64,000 nt of DNA from Acanthococcus lagerstroemiae (Eukaryota > Arthropoda > Insecta > Hemiptera > Eriococcidae): assembly GCA_031841125.1 (NCBI GenBank), contig CM063114.1:8618001-8682000 (forward strand), in the 5' to 3' direction. A program made the position numbers and the translations under genes. Below, piece after piece: positions 1 to 10,796 of this stretch. Positions within the stretch are counted from its first letter, which is position 1; the number at the start of each line of letters is the position of its first letter. Below the pieces are notes generated by a model. The model saw nothing but the letters and a program-made list of their open reading frames with translations. It had not been told where the DNA came from and did no database searches.

Positions 1-307
1 CCAATTTGACATAAATATTTTTGAATATCTGAAACATTCAATTTCCAACGCCTGGACTTTAATACGAAATACTTTTCTTTACACACCCCGACCAGACATA
101 TTGCCAGATGCTTGATAATTGTTTTTCGCTTCTAGTTATGTACCCCTTATTAGGGCACTTTCCCCGACCAAGAGGAAGATGGAAAGGTCAATTTTAAACA
201 TAAACTGAAGGACAAATTTTCAACCAAACAACGGAAAGCAAGGACATTATTCATTCGATGAAGAAAAGCAAATTCAAATTTACGGGACAAATGATATAAT
301 CAAGGAG

Positions 308-510
308 TGATGTGGTGGGACGTATGGCGATGCACGCATGCCGAAGTGGCCCCTGAGACACCGCACCCCCAGCCCCGGAAACTACCCTTTCGAGCATCAC
401 ATCAGTGGCCGGAGAGACGCCTTGAGGCCGGCCCGAGCCCCCATTTCGCCTTCTGCTTCCGGTGCGCGCGTCCTGCAAGGGCCATTACGGGGTCCCCTAC
501 TGACCGAATT
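308..510 (-). mobile_element. SINE family C copy 1
   Basis: Reverse-complement relative of 54660-54868 and 46472-46585. On the minus strand it runs from GGTCAGTAGGGGACC through GGGCCGGCCTCAAGGCGTC and the core TGATGCTCGAAAGGG to CGTGCATCGCCATACG. No clear tRNA head (A/B boxes) can be seen. The open frames here are by-products of the GC-rich repeat. Confidence 0.7.
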
Positions 511-628
511 TCATACTCCCTGGAAATTTCAGGTTCCCCACAGCCGGACGCGCTTCTTCTTCACTCACTCCTCACAATCAAAGAGTAAGAAACTGCTTGA
601 GTGGGTACCCTTCAACTATAAAAGGAAA

Positions 629-758
629 CGAGGTTGACCTGGCACAAGTTGAGGATGAATTGGTTAAGAGGATGGGGCGTCTTTGGACAAGAAGAACCGA
701 CAACCGAAAGACATGGAAGCTAGCTGGGGAGGCTTATGCCCGGCAGTGGGAGACTTGA
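629..758 (+). pseudogene. C-terminal fragment of a non-LTR retrotransposon ORF2
   Basis: An open stretch ending at TGA (756-758) reads VEDELVKRMGRLWTRRT then a short basic linker and WKLAGEAYARQWE. The pattern 'D-[DE]-[IL] ... W .. A-x-D-R-x-x-W-x-x-x-G-E-A-Y-x-x-Q-W' is the extreme C-terminus typical of RTE/CFDP2-like insect retrotransposon proteins. The reverse transcriptase upstream is absent, so this is a 5'-truncated relic. The ~300 bp after it up to the RING exon show nothing recognisable. Confidence 0.6.
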
Positions 759-1086
759 GTTAGGGGTTGACACATCTGTGTAGCGAAATAACTGTAAAGA
801 AAACTCAATGTAATGCCACCCAATTTCAAGTACTAATGAAGCAGTATTAGTATTATGATTATTACAGGGCAAAAACCCTTTTACAATGAGCTGGTACCTT
901 ATAGCTTGTTAAATTACTGTATTCGAACGTAGAGAAAAAAAAAATTCCCAGAAAGCTAAACTCGTGAACAGTAGTAGTAGTTCGATAATCGTGAGTTTTT
1001 ATAGCGTATTAATTTAAATACACAGTAAGCATAAACTCGTTTATAACCGGCTAATTTTTTTATCGTTCAACACTGTAATTACCTAC

Positions 1087-1175
1087 CGGCAAGGTAGCAA
1101 ACGAACAATATCAGCGGGTTTGAATAGTTCGATACAAATAGCGCAACAATCCGTTTCACCTAAACTGTTGCCATC
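1087..1175 (-). CDS. gol: goliath-like E3 ubiquitin ligase, first half of RING-H2 domain
   Basis: An 89-bp exon after a strong CTTTCTTTCAG acceptor, ending at a GTAGGT donor (plus 1081-1086). It holds 29 codons plus two bases of an Arg codon. The peptide runs DGNSLGETDCCAICIE then LFKPADIVRLLPC. Cys-11 and Cys-14 of this exon are the first zinc-ligand pair and Cys-29 the third. The conserved His ligands and the last Cys pair should be in the next exon, left of position 1; I found no trace of them in 1-1086. The RING recruits the E2 enzyme, with Ile-13 of the AIC motif in the expected contact position. The residues LFKPAD replace the AYKPTD I remember for Drosophila gol, so a diverged orthologue or paralogue is possible. 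Splice phase fits the 17053-17124 exon. Confidence 0.93.
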
Positions 1176-2964
1176 CTGAAAGAAAGCAAAAAGCAGAAAA
1201 AAAGTTAATAGTCGGCGATAAAAAGTAATACGGTTGAATTTTCGACTTAAAATGTGCGTATATTAATAATGGCAGGTTCATTTCTACCGCCTACAGATGA
1301 GACGAAATTTGTAACGTGTGTTGCCTCACAATTTGATCATCGATCCGTCGTTCGTGCCTCGTAAAACAGGTATAGGCTGGATAAGATACTTATCGAGATC
1401 ATTTGGGTTACTCTATCGTTTCCTATGCCAAGGGCAGTTCTCTGACGACACACCAGTAGTCAGTTTTGACTGAAACACGCACATAGCCAATCTCACACAG
1501 AAATCAGAATGAACGAAGCTTAAGCAAGTCTCTTCTAGTCAGCCGCTGATTCCATAGATCCGAACATTTTTGAAAACGCGTTCCTTCATTCGCAAACAGA
1601 TCTTTAAACGGCCAAGAATCTCCAAGATTTGGACCTTATCACTCCATATCATACATCAGATCGATCTGCCATAGCACCAGACCACATCGCATTTGACAAA
1701 ACTGGCACGGAAAGCTTTATAGTATTATCTCAACAGAAACCGCTTGGCAAAATACTCCATCGGTTTCCAGTTTTCGATGTTTCTCAAAAATAGCCTTACT
1801 TTATAGGCGGGCCAATTTTCGTTACTTCTCTTCAGAGAAATTAGGTATAAGGATGTACGAGGTCTTGTATCTAGATCTGCCCAAGAAAATTAGTCGCTGA
1901 GTAGGATGTAAGCGCTACAACATTCCAGTGGAGATCGCAATAATACTAAAGATGGATTTCGTGACCATAGTAACCTTAGAACTGAAAGATATACTGCGTT
2001 TTCCGAAATTTGTGATCGTTAAACCCTTCCCACCACTAAACACTACAACTTTCACCTTGGTGATGCATTGACTCCAATGATATTCATATGACAGTGGTTA
2101 CTGTCGCATGTATGTCTCCTCCCCTATCATGAGAGCCACATTTTTCACTTTGGATTGGAATGGACTTCAAAAAAGAATCCAGCGATCTTGAAAATCTACT
2201 AAACAATACCTACCCATATTACATAATGTGAAATTTTGAACGCCTCCAAGGCATAATATTAAAATTAGGGGCGAACCGTCGCCAGAAATGAATTTAGCAA
2301 CCCTTAAAACCAATGACACGATACCCATATTGCATTATATGAAAATCTGGACACCCCCCCCCACCAGGTACAACAATTTTGAAATTACATACTATCGAAA
2401 TCAAATTCTGTGATCTAAAACCTTCCATAGCCGGTATTTCGATTTGATGGTACGTGCTGATGAGCACTCTGAAAGTTTTAATGGATTTTTTTTTTTTTTT
2501 TTTTTTTTTAATGAAAAAACACTGAAAATTTTAAAGTGTAACAGGAAAAATGTCAGAAATGTGTGGACACTGAACAGTAACGTACGGAAATAAATCTATG
2601 AGTGATTTGCATCCTTTCTACTCGCTAAAGTCGATGAGAATAAAAACATTTTGAAAACACTGGATTTTTTCCTATAAAGCCCATGATAACGCACGGTGAA
2701 ATATAGAGTCATTTTGAACCCCGTATTTGAGGCATTCTGAAGACAGTCTTCGAAAAACTGTAACGAATATTTTCAGTAAGGAATCGAGTGATGATCATAT
2801 TTTGTTTGGAGCCATTTATCCTAAATTTAATCCTCCAATGCTAGTTTTACTTTTACTAGAACAGCATGGCTGGTGCACTAAAGTGAACATGACAAGAATT
2901 ACAATACGGTTACCATGTCTTAAGCAGGTAGCTTCGTTTGCATTAGACGTCAATTTGCACGATC
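1176..2964. other. intron sequence, mostly unrecognised
   Basis: First part of the 15.9-kb intron. 1270-1760 looks single-copy. 2020-2460 may hold decayed copies of the ~120-bp monomers seen at 21.5 and 40.3 kb (shared 'caa-tat-ggg-tat'-type blocks in reverse). A 24-base T run lies at 2486-2509. A short block at 2697-2760 ('GAGTCATTTTGAACC') recurs at 42426-42480. No exon seen. Confidence 0.4.
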
Positions 2965-3720
2965 AATAAAATAATCAAATATCTAAGTAATCAATCATCA
3001 AAATAATTGTTATAAAATAACTAATCATCAACATGGTTAGTTATCAAAATAAGCAATAATTAAAGTAACTAATAAACATAACCTAATCAATTATTTATAG
3101 ACTACTGAAATAATAGAAAAAAATAATACATATCTACCTACCTAATATTTAAAATCATTGACCATTGCAATAATAAACAATTAATAATCAAAATAATCAA
3201 TAATTGGAATAACTAATAATCAGACTATTGAAATCGATAGATTGATGTAATATAATTAATATATTGTTGATACATTAAGTAGTACTAAGACAGTCAAAGT
3301 ACTTAATATATCGATAATTAAAATGATCAATACTTTAAATACCTAATCATAATTACCAAACGACTACTGAATATAATAGATCACTAAAAAAGTAAATCAT
3401 CAAAGTAATTGATTATTAATATAACAACTATCAAATGATCAATTATTAGATTGTCAAAATATCGACCACTGAAATATTCTGTAACTGATTTAATGGATAA
3501 AATGATGAAAATAAACAATATACCTATCAATAACTGAAATAATTGACCATCAATTACTAAAATAATTAACAATTAAAATATTTAAAAACCAAAATAATCA
3601 GTAATTGCAAGTTTCAATAATCAAAATCAGTGTACTGATATTTTAGCAATTAAGAAAATTAATATTATTGATACACTGATTATATTAAAATAATTGATAT
3701 AAATTAATACTTAATAGGAC
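2965..3720. repeat. AT-rich degenerate tandem repeat (AATAATCAAAATAATCA type), left part
   Basis: Long run of diverged short units built from AATAATCAAAATAATCA. The same type resumes at 4385-4870, so the palindromic element between the two parts probably inserted into one array. Open frames here (Ile/Asn-rich) are compositional. Confidence 0.75.
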
Positions 3721-3784
3721 GGATCATCAAAATTTTTGTTTCGAAACGACACAGGTAAAAAGTTGCTTTTGGTAAAAAACAAAA

Positions 3785-4360
3785 TGTGATTTAAAATTTT
3801 TTTAATTTGTAAATTTTTCCTAAGGGATTTGTCCTTGAAGTTATGTATGTACTATAGGGCTAAAAATTGAATGTTACACATCGCCTCGAAAATGCCGGTT
3901 ATGCAAAATATTTTTACATAACCTTTTTAATAGTATTAATCGCGAACTTCAAATTAGTTCATATACAAAGTTTGCTTATCCGTGAAATTGAAGGCGTGAA
4001 AGTACTTACAAAACTTTGTTGCTTTATAACGCCTTCAGTACAGCAGCTAGGCAAAATTCATATATCCTTAACAGTAGTAATGATTGAGTTATGCACAAAT
4101 TTTGCCTATTTGCAATACTGAGGCGCTTAAGTGCTACTTTGTTGGTTTATAGCGCCTTCAATTTCACTGACAGGCAAAATTTGTACATGAACTAATTTGG
4201 AATTCGCGATTAATACTATTAAAAAGGATAGGTAAAAATTTTGCATAACCAGCATTTTTAGGGCGCGATGTAACATTCAGTTTTCAGCCTTATAGTAATA
4301 ACGTCAAGAACAAATCCCTTGGAAAAAATTAAAAAATTAAAAAAAAAATTTATCCACCCT
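3785..4360. mobile_element. long inverted-repeat (foldback-like) element
   Basis: Two inverted arms of roughly 200 bp, about 3790-3995 and 4145-4356. Shared blocks include AAGGGATTTGTYCTTGA, GAATGTTACA, GGTTATGCAAAAT and CTTTTTAATAGTATTAATCG, present once forward and once reverse-complemented. The middle holds further short internal repeats (GCGCCTTCA/TGAAGGCG). No protein is encoded. It looks like a palindromic MITE or foldback element in the AT-rich array. Confidence 0.75.
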
Positions 4361-4384
4361 AGTACTTAACGTGATTGATTCCTT

Positions 4385-4870
4385 AGTAAGTGACATATTT
4401 GTATGCACCAATAATCAAAATAATCGCTGTATCAATCAAAAAAATAATTAAAACATTAATATTTACAATAATATTACTACGTTAATAAGCAGAGTAATCT
4501 CAACATCAATAATCAAAATAATCAATATACTGATAATTAAAATAATCAATATTTTGATAATTATTAATACTCTGATAATAGAAATATTCGACATATCAAC
4601 CATTAAAATAATTAACATGTTAATTATTGGAATAATCAACACGCTAATAATGAAAATAATCAACATGTTAATAATCAAAATAGTTCACATATCAATAATT
4701 AGAACAACCGACATATTGCAATACCTAATCAAAATAATTATCATTTTGATAATTGAAACAACTACTATTTTAATAATCGAAATAATCAATATTTTAATAT
4801 TAAAAATCCTTACATTTTCATAGTCGAAATAACCAACTATTAAAATAGTCGACATATAGGTGACTGAAAT
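4385..4870. repeat. AT-rich degenerate tandem repeat, right part
   Basis: Units of about 20-25 bp such as AATAATCAAAATAATCAACA and ATGTTAATAAT, running into unique sequence near 4900. Continuation of 2965-3720 beyond the inverted-repeat element. Confidence 0.75.
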
Positions 4871-6495
4871 AATTGATATAATTATGATTAAAGTAAGCGA
4901 AGTATAAGTAATCAAAATATTCGTTACAGCGATTATATTGTAGACCTAAATGAGTATTCAGTCTCCTCTCTTGATTCATAAGTTTACATTTTGTCATCTG
5001 ATGCACTATAATATGGAAAATATAACCCATCAAGAAGTTAAACACCATCTTAAGAATAATGCTTCCCCTTCCCCCGGTATTGGCAGAAATTTTGCTCAAA
5101 ATTAATAGAGTTCTCTTCCTTATAGTTCGTTATCATTCATACAAATCTCAAGGCTACCTGTTAATTCGTTCTGTACAATACAAAAATTAGTACACACAAA
5201 GATAGGTACATTAATTTGCAAAATTTATTTGTCATTAGCTTTTGTCATAAAAAGTTGAGAAAATTTATTTCGCCCCTGCTTGTTTAAAAGCTGATTTATT
5301 TTTAATGGACTAAAAATCTCCAGTCGAATCCTGGATGCGGAAATCGCGGTATTGCGTCTCTGTGCGAGACAGAGAATTAAAGAGCAAGAATGCTGCTGAA
5401 TTTATTGCTACAATTTACAACCGGGTGTCGTTTCGTTAAACGCCGTGTATAATTTGATACTCCCGAAGAGATTAACTTATTTTTAAAAAGAAATTCCGCA
5501 TTTCTGCGTTTTGTTTTACATGAAAATGAAAATATACTGCGAAGATTTGCATATAGGAAGTCGTAAAATATATCGTCTGATATTCACGATTAGCCGGCAA
5601 CGTGTCCAGATGTCCAAGGTTCAAAACAGAAGGTAATTATTTAAGTTGAGGAAGATGAAGTATCAAAACAATTTTTGTACTTATAATTCTAATAACTTGA
5701 CATTCGTTTAAAAAAAAAAAAAAAAAATCCTAGAAATAAAATCCTTGAAGGAAAGAGATGTAGAACACGACTGAAACTGAAAGTGAAACAAACCACCAAA
5801 ACAAAATGTGTGCACTTTACTCACGCAGAACTGATGGGATATTTTGCAGGAAAACTGGCAGGCGGATCTGGAAGGAGGGTTGAAGGATTTGAGCACCTGA
5901 ATAGAGGTACGTAATCTTTCAAGAGTTGGGTTCAACAACTTCCAAACAAATTATTTTATTGCAATCGTCGATCCCTTTCTTCGTATATATTCATCCTATT
6001 TTGACTGGCCTAGAGTGTGTCCGTTTTTTAAAACTTGCGTTTTTCATTTTATGACTTTGAATTTGAACAGAGAAACCTGAGCGACAGTTCTGGTTCCTGA
6101 CATGAAATCGGTAAGTCAGGTTGTCGGATAATTGGAGCTTTTCTGAGTTGTTCTTGAATTTCTTTCAATTAGACGTTGTTAAGAAAAACAGAACCAAGTG
6201 ACATTTGTTAACAAAATAAGTTATTAGTACCGTTGGAAAGAGCGTAAAAAGTATAATTTTTCAAAATTGGGCCTCCGATACAAAAATATGTACCTACGTT
6301 GAAAGGAGCTTATCAGTAAACGCTATGTCATATAGTTTCTATGGCTCTTAAACTTCGAATCACGAGCTATCAAAAAAACAGATTTTGTCACTTAGTTCTG
6401 TTTTGTTTAACAGCGTCCTTATCCTAAATAAAATACAGAGAGCTAGAGAAATCCTGACTCTGGGTTCACTGATCTTCGCTCTCCGCCTTCCTTCT
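4871..6495. other. intron sequence, no recognisable feature
   Basis: No exon, TE protein or clear repeat structure seen. 5270-5640 is more balanced in composition and may be single-copy. An A run lies at about 5711-5726. Confidence 0.4.
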
Positions 6496-6733
6496 CTCCC
6501 AAGGATTCGCGTTTGGACGCTACAGAGGCGCTTTCTAGTGGCCTCATGAAATGTGGCGTGCTGATTGGGGTAAGTATTTGGAAGCAAAGATGATCACTGA
6601 CAAAAATGTTCTGGAGCGGAAAAAAAAAGCTGATCTGAAAGGTATTGATAAGGGCTGACACTTTAGTTCTCTTCAGTTTTCCATAAAAAACAATATTGAA
6701 CATAAAGAGCTCATGTTACTAGTACATGTTTTT
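6496..6733 (+). repeat. dispersed repeat, inverted copy of 42191-42421
   Basis: The whole ~235 bp matches the reverse complement of 42191-42421. Shared blocks include TTCGCGTTTGGACGCTA, GCTGATTGGG, TGATAAGGGCTGACACTTT and ACAATATTGAACAT-like ends. Family unknown; the ends define an element boundary on both sides. Confidence 0.7.
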
Positions 6734-6999
6734 ATGATTAAAATACTCTGATCATGTTTTTGTCCTCGATACTAGCGTACCTACAGGAGAGTGTCCAAAT
6801 ACCAAAAGGGCGCTGTAAGCATGTTAGGCCGCCACCTCAATCCTTTCATTCCCTGTGCAACTTCTATCGTCACTTGCGATGCATAACGCAACATGTTCGC
6901 TTGTTATTGGGGAAACTAAGGAACAAAATGGCGGCATAGCATGGCCGAGGTTATAGAGCTCTAACAAAAAAGGCGAAGGCAACGCAAGTAAAGGGCTTT

Positions 7000-7695
7000 T
7001 GTGAACTTTGCATAGGTGTGTGCTCAGTCATCATAATTATATTTTCATTCCCCATGCAACCTCAATCATCTCTCGTGACTTGTCCCCTTGTTATCGGGAA
7101 GAGTACAGCATGGATGCGTTTGTTTGTTATTGGAAAAAGTTAAGATCAAAACTGCTGATATGCATCCATGCATTTGCTTGTTATGAGGAAAAGTAGAGCA
7201 CCTGAAAGAGCACCCGAGTAACTGACATGAGGAACACTCTGCGAATCAAATTTTGAATTGACAGGCACCAGGTGACTCAAAGTGGCAGATGTCAGCACTC
7301 GAATGTTTCTAAGCACTCCAGAAAAAGTAAGGATCAAATGTGGCGGGTGAGCATTGATGCGTTTGCTTATTATTGGAAAAAGTAGGGTCAAAATGACAGA
7401 GGAGCACGGATGCATTCGCTTATTATAAAAAAGGCAAGAATGAAAATGGCGGATGAGCATTAATACGTTTGTTTGTTATCAGACAAGGATCAAAATGGCG
7501 GATCAGCATTGATACATTTTCTTGTCATCTGAAAGGTAGAGATCAAAATGGCGAATGAGCATTAATGCATTTTCTTGTTACTGGAACGAGTAAGTACCAA
7601 AATGGCAGATAAGCACTGATCTGTTTGCTTGTTATTGGAAAAAGTAAGGATCAAAATGGCGGTTGAGCATCAATATGTTTGCTGGTTGTCAGTAG
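7000..7695 (+). repeat. ~54-60-bp tandem array, block 1
   Basis: Repeated units of the type AAGGATCAAAATGGCGG ... GAGCATTGATGCGTTTG ... CTTGTTATTGGAAAAAGT. About ten diverged copies. A ~130-bp palindromic element sits inside at 7198-7328. 7120-7445 is closely repeated at 8640-8960, so a larger unit including the palindrome was duplicated. Confidence 0.75.
7198..7328. mobile_element. short palindromic MITE, copy 1
   Basis: Ends are inverted: AGAGCACCTGAAAGAGCACCC at the left and ...TTTCTAAGCACTCC at the right. The inner parts also pair (GAATTGACAGGCACC against GGTGCC-type sequence). Same family as 8717-8842 and 56350-56523. Confidence 0.6.
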
Positions 7696-8635
7696 AGATT
7701 TCACAAATATATTCTGGAAAGTCAAATATGCGCCTATAATATACTTTTATACATATTTTGGTCAAATAAGCTAAAATATACCCTGAAAATCCCAAAATAT
7801 TCTCTATCAAAATTGCAATATGGTTATCATTTGAAAAGGGAAATTGAGAGAAGACAGATGGTAATCACTAGTTCAGAAGATCACTAATCCGAAGTCAGTC
7901 CAAATCAGAATAGAGGAATACAGCTGATTAACACAAAAAGGAAAATGGTCCTAACGCAGTCCTGCAAAAATTCCTTTTTTCTGCAGGTGAACACTGAATA
8001 CATCAGACTTAGTTCTAAAAAGTGGAAAAAAGTTATTAGTTTGTAAAAAGTTGCACCTGTTGTAATTTTGCCATTTTTTCTATTCATAAAAAAAAATGTA
8101 GAAGAGAATACTGCAATAATTATTGAAAAAAATAAATAAGAAAAGAAGAAAATATTTCGGAAGAATAGTGGAAAATGGCCAAATATTCTGGAATATACTC
8201 TGAAACGGAATAAAATATGCCAAACCATGCTTTTGTACTCTTAATATGCCAAAAAATATGCTCGATCAAAGAATGACTCATTCTTTTCAAATTTGATGAA
8301 TTTCAAAAATAACATAGATATTCCCTACCTACTTCAACGGAATAAAACATGCAAAAGCATATCCTGGCCTAAGAATGAAATATGGCATGTCTATCCACAC
8401 ATTTTGCGAGATAATCAAGTTTTTATCACAGATATGTCTACATACCTCTGACATTTTCGTTTTGGGCTCTCATTGGCAGTATTGCGCTTTATTTGACTAA
8501 TTTTCCAGAACACACTATTTTTTATGAGCAAAAGATGCAAAAACCGTCAAAAGCTAAAAATTTCAATTCTTGGATATACTACCTTTTTATTCTTGGGTAA
8601 CTATATTTATGGAAACCCTAGTTATCACATCATAA
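7696..8635. other. spacer between the two array blocks
   Basis: AT-rich sequence with short recurring motifs (AAAATATGC, GGAATATACTCTG). No gene seen. Confidence 0.35.
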
Positions 8636-9185
8636 AAGTAAGTGTTTGTTATTGGAAAAAGTTAGGATCAAAATGGCTGATAAGCATCCATGCATTTGCT
8701 TGTTATGAGAAAAAGTAGAGCACCTGAAAGCACCCGAGTAACTGACTTGAGGAACATTCTGCGAATCAAATTTTGAATTGACAGGCACCAGGTGACTCAA
8801 AATGGCGGGTGTCAGCACTCAAGTGTTTCTAGGCACTCCAGAAAAAGTAAGGATCAAAATGGCGGGTGAGCACTGATGCGTTTGCTTGTTATTGGAAAAA
8901 GTAGGGTCAAAATGGCAGAGGAGCACGGATGCATTTGCTTATTATCAAAAAGGCAAGAATGAAAATGGCAGATGAGCATTAATGCGTTTGTTTCTTATTA
9001 GAAAGGTAAGGATCAAAATGGCGGGTGAGCACTAATGCGTTTACCTGTTATTAGAAAAAGTAAAAGGATCAAACTGGCGAATGAGCATTGATGCGTTTGT
9101 TTGTTATCAGAAAGGGTAGGTGAGCATCGAAGCGTTTGCTTGTTATAGGTAAAAGTAAGGATGAAAATGGCGGATGAGTATTCCC
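8636..9185 (+). repeat. ~54-60-bp tandem array, block 2, with palindromic MITE copy 2 (8717-8842)
   Basis: Same units as 7000-7695. The first ~320 bp are a near copy of 7120-7445, including the palindrome, which argues for segmental duplication rather than two independent insertions. Confidence 0.75.
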
Positions 9186-10796
9186 ATATGAAGTTTATCG
9201 GGCCTTAACGTAAAAGTGGTGACTCCCAGTTGACTCCGGATAAGGAAAAGCTCCTTAGCGTATTTTGATGTCTCACATTATTATCAGTGAAAGTACGTCT
9301 AGGTACATATTTTCTAGGAGCTATAAAAATCTCCAAATCGATTTTTTGACACAAAGGAGCTTTTTCTTATCTGAAAGATAATCACCGAAGAGAATCGGAT
9401 TTTTCTCTCAGGGGAGGGAATGGTATTCGCAGAACAAAAGCTGCGAGAACATAATTTTATTCGCCTAAGCTACAGGCCTCGAATGTGTTTAATGTCAAAT
9501 ACATACTTAAAGCTGCTGCTTAGTCTGTCTGTTTTGATTGTTCGACTGCAGATAAATATAAAACCCATTTCTCTACTCTAATATGCTACAACTCATAGAC
9601 GATATTCGAAGAATATTTACGAACACTTCACAAGAGATGAAAAAGCTTCTGCGCCAACAGAGAATAATTATACAATATTGATAAACAGATCCTAAAGTTT
9701 CCCTGCATTTCTACATTTTCATCGAACTGGAATAACATCTCGCGACACATATCGATTGAAAACCTAATTTCGCGGTTTACCTTGTTAGAGACACGAGCCG
9801 GTAATTATGCAACGGTTCCATTTAAATACGAGCGGCCGAGTTTAATTAAAATATTGTAAACAGGTGATAGAGAATTTTTCACCCGTCTGTTTACGCCAAA
9901 AAGCGCATCAAGCTAATAGCATTCTTGTGGAAGTCGATAAAGCGTACATTTTTCGAATTTTGATAACACAAATAATGTTTTTATTTTTGCAAACTACCTA
10001 CGTCATTGAACACCCCACGCGAGTACGAACACGAGGGAGCAAAATTATACGACATTTGATGTCTTTATAGCTTCAGGAAATAAACGTAATAATAACATAC
10101 AGTCTGATTGTACTTAGAGTAGGGATTGCGAAAAGTCCACCAGACTTGCGTCCCTGTTTCAATGGTTGCGGCGCAGGAGATTTTCACGGCGAGGGCAAGA
10201 AAATCGAAAATTATGTAGAACTGTTTAATTCAGCCGTCCTTTTTCTGCTAGACAGTGGGTGCAAAAGTGGAAGAAATTTTACACGCCAAGAATTTACATG
10301 TGAACATATATTTACAAGTTGGCACAGGATATTGGTTAAGAATTGTCAACACGAAATCGGATGTTAATAGAAGGATAAAACACAGAGGAATTTATGAAGG
10401 AACCGTTTTCTGTAACACTGTTGCTGTTTGAAGGGCGATTTTCACAGTAAATTAGGAAACTATGATAATTTTGAGGATCTTTGAAATATCAACTTTGTAA
10501 GCACATTGAAAAAATCTCTACTTTCTTCCTGTTTTTTTTATTTTAAACATGTAATTTCATGAATGTCAAACACAAGTGTAGCACAGACAATGCGCCACAC
10601 CTTGCAGAAACTGTGTCACATCTGTGGTTGAAGGCACCACATCTGCAGAAATTTCATTTCATTCACATTTCCACTGATTTTCAATGAAGTAGCGAAGGTG
10701 ACACGTTTTGGAGTGCCTGTGAACTAGTACTTTATCATATTAGGACAGAACAAAAATATTGTTTTCTGAATCTGATTGAAAAATTCTATAGAGTGT
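9186..10796. other. intron sequence, largely single-copy in appearance
   Basis: Balanced base composition around 9460-10370, no recognisable repeat or exon. Two short open frames (9864-10070, 10146-10367) have no recognisable similarity or splice context. Confidence 0.4.

Noticed and set aside
1..1086. Search for the second half of the RING domain
   Set aside because: No H-x-x-H or CPMC-like coding on the minus strand; the stretch holds SINE C and a retrotransposon fragment instead.
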